From NCBI RefSeq assembly GCF_019049325.1, contig NZ_JAGMUO010000097.1:1-64000 (forward strand): DNA of 64,000 bases, written 5' to 3'. The notes beneath the pieces were generated by a model. That model saw only the letters and a list, made by a program, of their open reading frames with translations. It did no database searches and was not told the DNA's origin. Positions 61,901 through 64,000 of the stretch are shown one piece after another; position 1 is the stretch's first letter, and each line of letters begins with the position of its first letter. The DNA is from Streptomyces sp. AC512_CC834 (GTDB lineage: Bacteria; Actinomycetota; Actinomycetes; Streptomycetales; Streptomycetaceae). The position numbers and the translations under genes are program-made.

Positions 61901-62205
61901 TCAGCACGCCGGGCGAGCAGCGAGCGCGGCTGGTGACCACGCCGGAGACGGGGCGCTGGTACCACCTCGTCGGGGTGCGGGACGGCGCGAGCAACCAGAT
62001 CAAGCTGTACGTCGACGGTGAACTGGCGGCGACCGCGGCGGCCGGTCCGAACTACGTCGGCTCCGGCCCGTTCGTCGTCGGCCGCGCTCAGTGGGGCGGC
62101 GCCGACACCGACTTCTGGAACGGCGCCGTCGACGAGGTCCATGCCTATGACAAGGCGCTCACCGACGAGGAGGTGAGCGCGCTCCACGCGCAGGAGAAGC
62201 CGTAA
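58927..62205 (+). CDS. secreted GH2 glycosidase with PA14 and LamG-like modules
   Basis: A 1092-residue exported enzyme. After the signal peptide (ALLTAAALTLPTTGLMSTAS) comes a PA14 carbohydrate-binding domain (about 48-195, LKGEYFSMSAPGARDFAQLG). GH2 jelly-roll and immunoglobulin-like domains follow, then a TIM barrel with acid/base Glu713 in FNEGWGEWD and nucleophile Glu783 in MDGEHGGF. A concanavalin-like LamG module occupies about 905-1090 (GSALAFDGQGQYAETDGPVL). GH2 covers beta-galactosidases, beta-mannosidases, glucuronidases and arabinosidases, and the motifs do not settle which. ATG 58927 has GAGGAAGG upstream. The convergent sugar importer downstream may take up the product. Confidence 0.9.
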   Translation: MTQRHPRPRARAWALLTAAALTLPTTGLMSTASAAETHTSASSLSSERDAVAVHGLKGEYFSMSAPGARDFAQLGGTLLDPQINFSGLTSTFEELTGRTEHTTARWTGQIEAPATGDYTFYASGDNGFRLLIDGEPVIDHWEPDWDNEQTSAAVRLTAGEKHDFRLEMFQDTGGANMFLRWSTPTMSKQVVPMSAFTPPAGFEVYPVEPTVTEDGRRLRARFEGSVGGDLKALADHLKIEADTTPMPVASVEPAPGDRNSLLVRLSAPIQKNQQVKLSYDGAGGLTSGGETVPKIIRYAQNDSAHRLTTKWGDKLDEKHPLPEYPRPQQVRAKWKNLNGPWQFAAAEAGEQPVFGKRLDEKIVVPFPVESQLSGLERHEDHMFYRKLVDVPRNWRVGKGAKGDRLKLNFGAVDYQARVWVNGKKVAEHTGGYNAFSADITDALKGRGPQEVVVAVTDTGGANQPMGKQSTNPSGIFYTQSSGIWQTVWMEPVAAASIDNVVTTPDIDRSSLAVTVESDDASARARVEAVARDKRGRIVGRVAGPANEELRLPVAKQHLWSPDDPYLYDLDVRLTDGRSTDRIGSYFGMREIGVENVGGYQKLVLNGEPIFSLATLDQGFWPDGLYTAPSDKALAFDLKAHKKLGFNAVRKHIKVEPARWFYHADRLGLLVWQDFVSGNITNAAGQKAFVDQGMEAMRQHHNAPSVIGNIVFNEGWGEWDREASGRIAEAVKAADPSRVVNAHSGVNCCNSKGDSGKGDIIDHHDYNNTDPAFPDGKRAAMDGEHGGFTLRTPGHMWPGAPTVIYSGVADKAALTRKYVENTKEFYLEQAGAELSGSVYTQITDLENELNGLYTYDRREIKVDPVQVREINRKVIAAGAAAGDRAELKGGGHWALDEGTGATAGDEGPNDKALKLSEGTTWTSGVSGSALAFDGQGQYAETDGPVLDTTGSYSVSAWVTLDELPGNYATAVSQDGSRQASPFYLQYGQGAFAFSTPGEQRARLVTTPETGRWYHLVGVRDGASNQIKLYVDGELAATAAAGPNYVGSGPFVVGRAQWGGADTDFWNGAVDEVHAYDKALTDEEVSALHAQEKP

Positions 62206-62220
62206 CCCCGGCCCCCACGA

Positions 62221-62260
62221 CGGTCCCGGCGAGTGCGGCTCTGCGCACTCGCCGGGACCG
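62221..62260. terminator. bidirectional terminator between GH2 and the ABC permease
   Basis: A perfect 17-bp stem CGGTCCCGGCGAGTGCG / CGCACTCGCCGGGACCG with a six-base loop lies in the 71-base gap between the two converging genes and can serve both strands. Confidence 0.9.
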
Positions 62261-62276
62261 CGTCCGGGGCTCCTCG

Positions 62277-63311
62277 TCACATCAGTTGCCGTCTGCGGCC
62301 CAGCCAGGTCTGGGCGATCACCACGAGGGCCAGGAAGCCACCGCTGACGACGAGTTGGTAGGAGGAGTCCAGGGAGCCGATCTGGTTGATGACGTTCTGG
62401 ATGACCTTCAGGAGCAGCACGCCGACCAGTGAACCGCTGACGTAGCCGAGGCCGCCGGTGAGCAGGGTGCCGCCGATGACGACGGCGGAGATGGCGTCCA
62501 GTTCCATGCCGTTGCCGAGGATGGTCACGCCCGAGGCGAGCCAGGCGGCGTTGAGCGCGCCGGCCAGACCGGCCAGCACCCCGGACAGCGTGTAGACGAG
62601 GATCTTGGTACGGGCCACGGGCGCGCCCATCAGGGCCGCCGCGTCCTCGTTGCCGCCGACCGCGTACACGTGCTGCCCGAACCGGGTGCGGCGCAGGACG
62701 ACGGCACCCACGACGAAGAGCGCCAGCGTGATCCACACCGGGTTGCCCAGGCCCAGGGTGGTGCCCTGGCCGAGTTCGGCGAGGACCGACCCCTTGCCGA
62801 TGAGGTAGGTGTTCGCGCCCTCGTCCGTGAGGGCCAGCATCAGTCCGCGCGCCCCCAGCATGGCGGCCAGCGTGACGATGAAGGGAGCCAGACGGGAGCG
62901 GGCGACCAGCAGGCCGTTGACGACGCCGATCGCGCCGCAGACCACGAGGGGCAGCAGCAGCGCCACCAGGGTTCCGTGCCGGGACCCCCAGGCCGCCAGG
63001 ACGCCGCCGAGGGCGAACAGCGACCCGACGGACAGGTCGATGCCGCCGGTGATGATGACGAAGGTCATGCCGAGGGCGACGATCGCGAGGAACGCCGAAC
63101 TGGTCGCCATGTTCGAGACGTTGTCGCCGGTGGCGAACGAGTCGAAGCTGAAGGAGGCGACGACCGAGACGATCACCAGCACGGCCAGCGCGCCGTGCTG
63201 CTGGACCAGGGCGCTCAGCCGCTCGGAGCGGGCGGAGCCCACCGGGCCGGTGGCGTCCGCGGGTTCGTCGCTCGCGGTGGTCACGGGCGTGTCCGTCTTC
63301 GTGACGGTCAT
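62277..63311 (-). CDS. ABC sugar importer permease (YjfF/RbsC-like)
   Basis: Membrane protein of 344 residues of the ribose/galactofuranose-type permease family: about ten hydrophobic segments, the signature IVALGMTFVIITGGIDLSVG, LLVARSRLAPFIVTLAAMLG, and VYAVGGNEDAAALMGAPVAR with the usual GGN loop. ATG 63311 overlaps the stop of the upstream permease (ATGA). The pair matches the YtfT-YjfF arrangement of galactofuranose-type importers, with the ATPase and binding protein expected beyond the window. Its substrate may be a pentose or furanose. Confidence 0.9.
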   Translation of the reverse strand: MTVTKTDTPVTTASDEPADATGPVGSARSERLSALVQQHGALAVLVIVSVVASFSFDSFATGDNVSNMATSSAFLAIVALGMTFVIITGGIDLSVGSLFALGGVLAAWGSRHGTLVALLLPLVVCGAIGVVNGLLVARSRLAPFIVTLAAMLGARGLMLALTDEGANTYLIGKGSVLAELGQGTTLGLGNPVWITLALFVVGAVVLRRTRFGQHVYAVGGNEDAAALMGAPVARTKILVYTLSGVLAGLAGALNAAWLASGVTILGNGMELDAISAVVIGGTLLTGGLGYVSGSLVGVLLLKVIQNVINQIGSLDSSYQLVVSGGFLALVVIAQTWLGRRRQLM

Positions 63312-64000
63312 CGCTTCCCCCGTCCCCGTGCCGCGTAGACCGCGCACACGATCACTATGGCCTGGGCGATCTGGGTCCACGAGGGCGGCAGATCGTGCTT
63401 GATCAGGGTGGCGGTGAGCAACTGGATCAGTACCGCTCCGGCCACGGTGCCGCCGATGTTGACCCGCCCTCCGGTCAGCGGGGTGCCGCCGACCACGACG
63501 GCGGTGATGGCGGACAGTTCCATCAGGTTGCCCAGCGAGGTCGGGTCGCTGGCCTGGAGCCGGGCGGTGGCCAGCACGCCCGCCACCGCGGCGAGCAGCG
63601 CGCAGGCGATGTACACGATGATCAGCACGCGGCGCACCGGCAGACCGGCGAGCTGGGCGGCGGGGCGACTGTCGCCGATGGCCAGCAACTGGCGGCCGAA
63701 GGTGGTCCGGCGGACCACGAACGCGACCAGCAGCGCCAGTACGGCCGCGATCAGGATGAGGTACGGGACACCGGCGATGTCACCGGAACCGAGCGAGGCA
63801 AGAGCCGGGTTGCGCAGGTCCTCCAGTTGCGGGAGCAGGACCAGGGCCAGACCTCGGCCGCCGACCATGAGGGCCAGGGTGGCCACGATGGGCTGGACCC
63901 CTATGAAGGCGACCAGTGCTCCGTTGGCCAGACCCACACCGGCGGCGAACAGGGCCACCACGAGCAGCGCGGGCACCAGGCCGTACCCGAGGTAGAGCGC
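63308..64000 (-). CDS. ABC sugar importer permease (YtfT/RbsC-like), C-terminal part
   Basis: The start lies beyond the right edge; 230 codons plus the stop are present. The visible part has LVAFIGVQPIVATLALMVGG (the permease signature region), ARLQASDPTSLGNLMELSAI, TAVVVGGTPLTGGRVNIGGT and a C-terminus AARGRGKR. It is the first permease of the pair and its stop overlaps the next start, so both are translated together. Binding-protein and ATPase genes are expected upstream on this strand outside the window. Confidence 0.9.
   Translation of the reverse strand, partial: ALYLGYGLVPALLVVALFAAGVGLANGALVAFIGVQPIVATLALMVGGRGLALVLLPQLEDLRNPALASLGSGDIAGVPYLILIAAVLALLVAFVVRRTTFGRQLLAIGDSRPAAQLAGLPVRRVLIIVYIACALLAAVAGVLATARLQASDPTSLGNLMELSAITAVVVGGTPLTGGRVNIGGTVAGAVLIQLLTATLIKHDLPPSWTQIAQAIVIVCAVYAARGRGKR

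Overview
The window is high-GC actinobacterial DNA, almost certainly from a Streptomyces chromosome. The signs are GTG and TTG starts, strong GGAGG ribosome sites, a snapalysin (snpA), a GH18 enzyme very close to Streptomyces endoglycosidase H, Tat lipoprotein transport components, HxlR and XRE regulators with divergent partners, and a VanJ-type protein. Many broken genes and insertion-sequence scraps suggest an accessory or chromosome-arm location. This rests on recognising families by eye; no database search was run.

Layout. 1-4640: start of a LysR regulator, a divergent two-component system, a D-Ala-D-Ala carboxypeptidase and a frameshifted vanJ-like gene, which together look like a cell-wall response locus. 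4641-17172: a decay zone in which a few intact genes (a hypothetical protein, an MFS exporter, a P-loop kinase, snpA, endoH, a VOC protein, a small secreted protein) lie among about a dozen truncated or frameshifted genes and IS4, IS21 and IS5 fragments. 17210-36534: a complete alpha-mannoside utilisation locus. It has a secreted GH92 mannosidase, an MFS sugar symporter, a mannose-6-phosphate isomerase-like protein, a ROK sugar kinase, a LacI regulator, an ABC importer and two GH38 alpha-mannosidases. Copies of a CGTTAACG-type palindrome stand in front of each transcription unit. 36560-37699: a secreted PQQ-type sugar dehydrogenase.

37913-50565: a membrane Ser/Thr kinase and an FHA protein are followed by a block running in one direction: DUF2997 protein, radical-SAM activase-like protein, Ycf46-like AAA+ ATPase, two tandem beta-propeller-like paralogues, a third broken paralogue, an Hsp70-like ATPase and a Ycf35/DUF1257 protein. 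Ycf46, Ycf35 and DUF2997 are known mainly from plastids and cyanobacteria, so their grouping here with signalling and chaperone parts is the best candidate for an undescribed system. 51014-58687: ordinary accessory genes, including a lipoprotein, an HxlR/NmrA pair, two acetyltransferases, a second-type infA coupled to one of them, a class C carboxypeptidase, and an SDR/XRE pair. 58927-64000: a secreted GH2 glycosidase with PA14 and LamG-like modules, convergent with two sugar ABC permeases.

How the parts may work together. Secreted protease and EndoH could release high-mannose glycans from glycoproteins. GH92 would trim them outside the cell, the ABC importer and MFS symporter would take up the products, the GH38 enzymes would finish hydrolysis inside, and the ROK kinase and isomerase would pass mannose into glycolysis under LacI control. 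The Ycf block may be a phosphorylation-regulated ATPase/chaperone machine, but its substrate cannot be read from the sequence.
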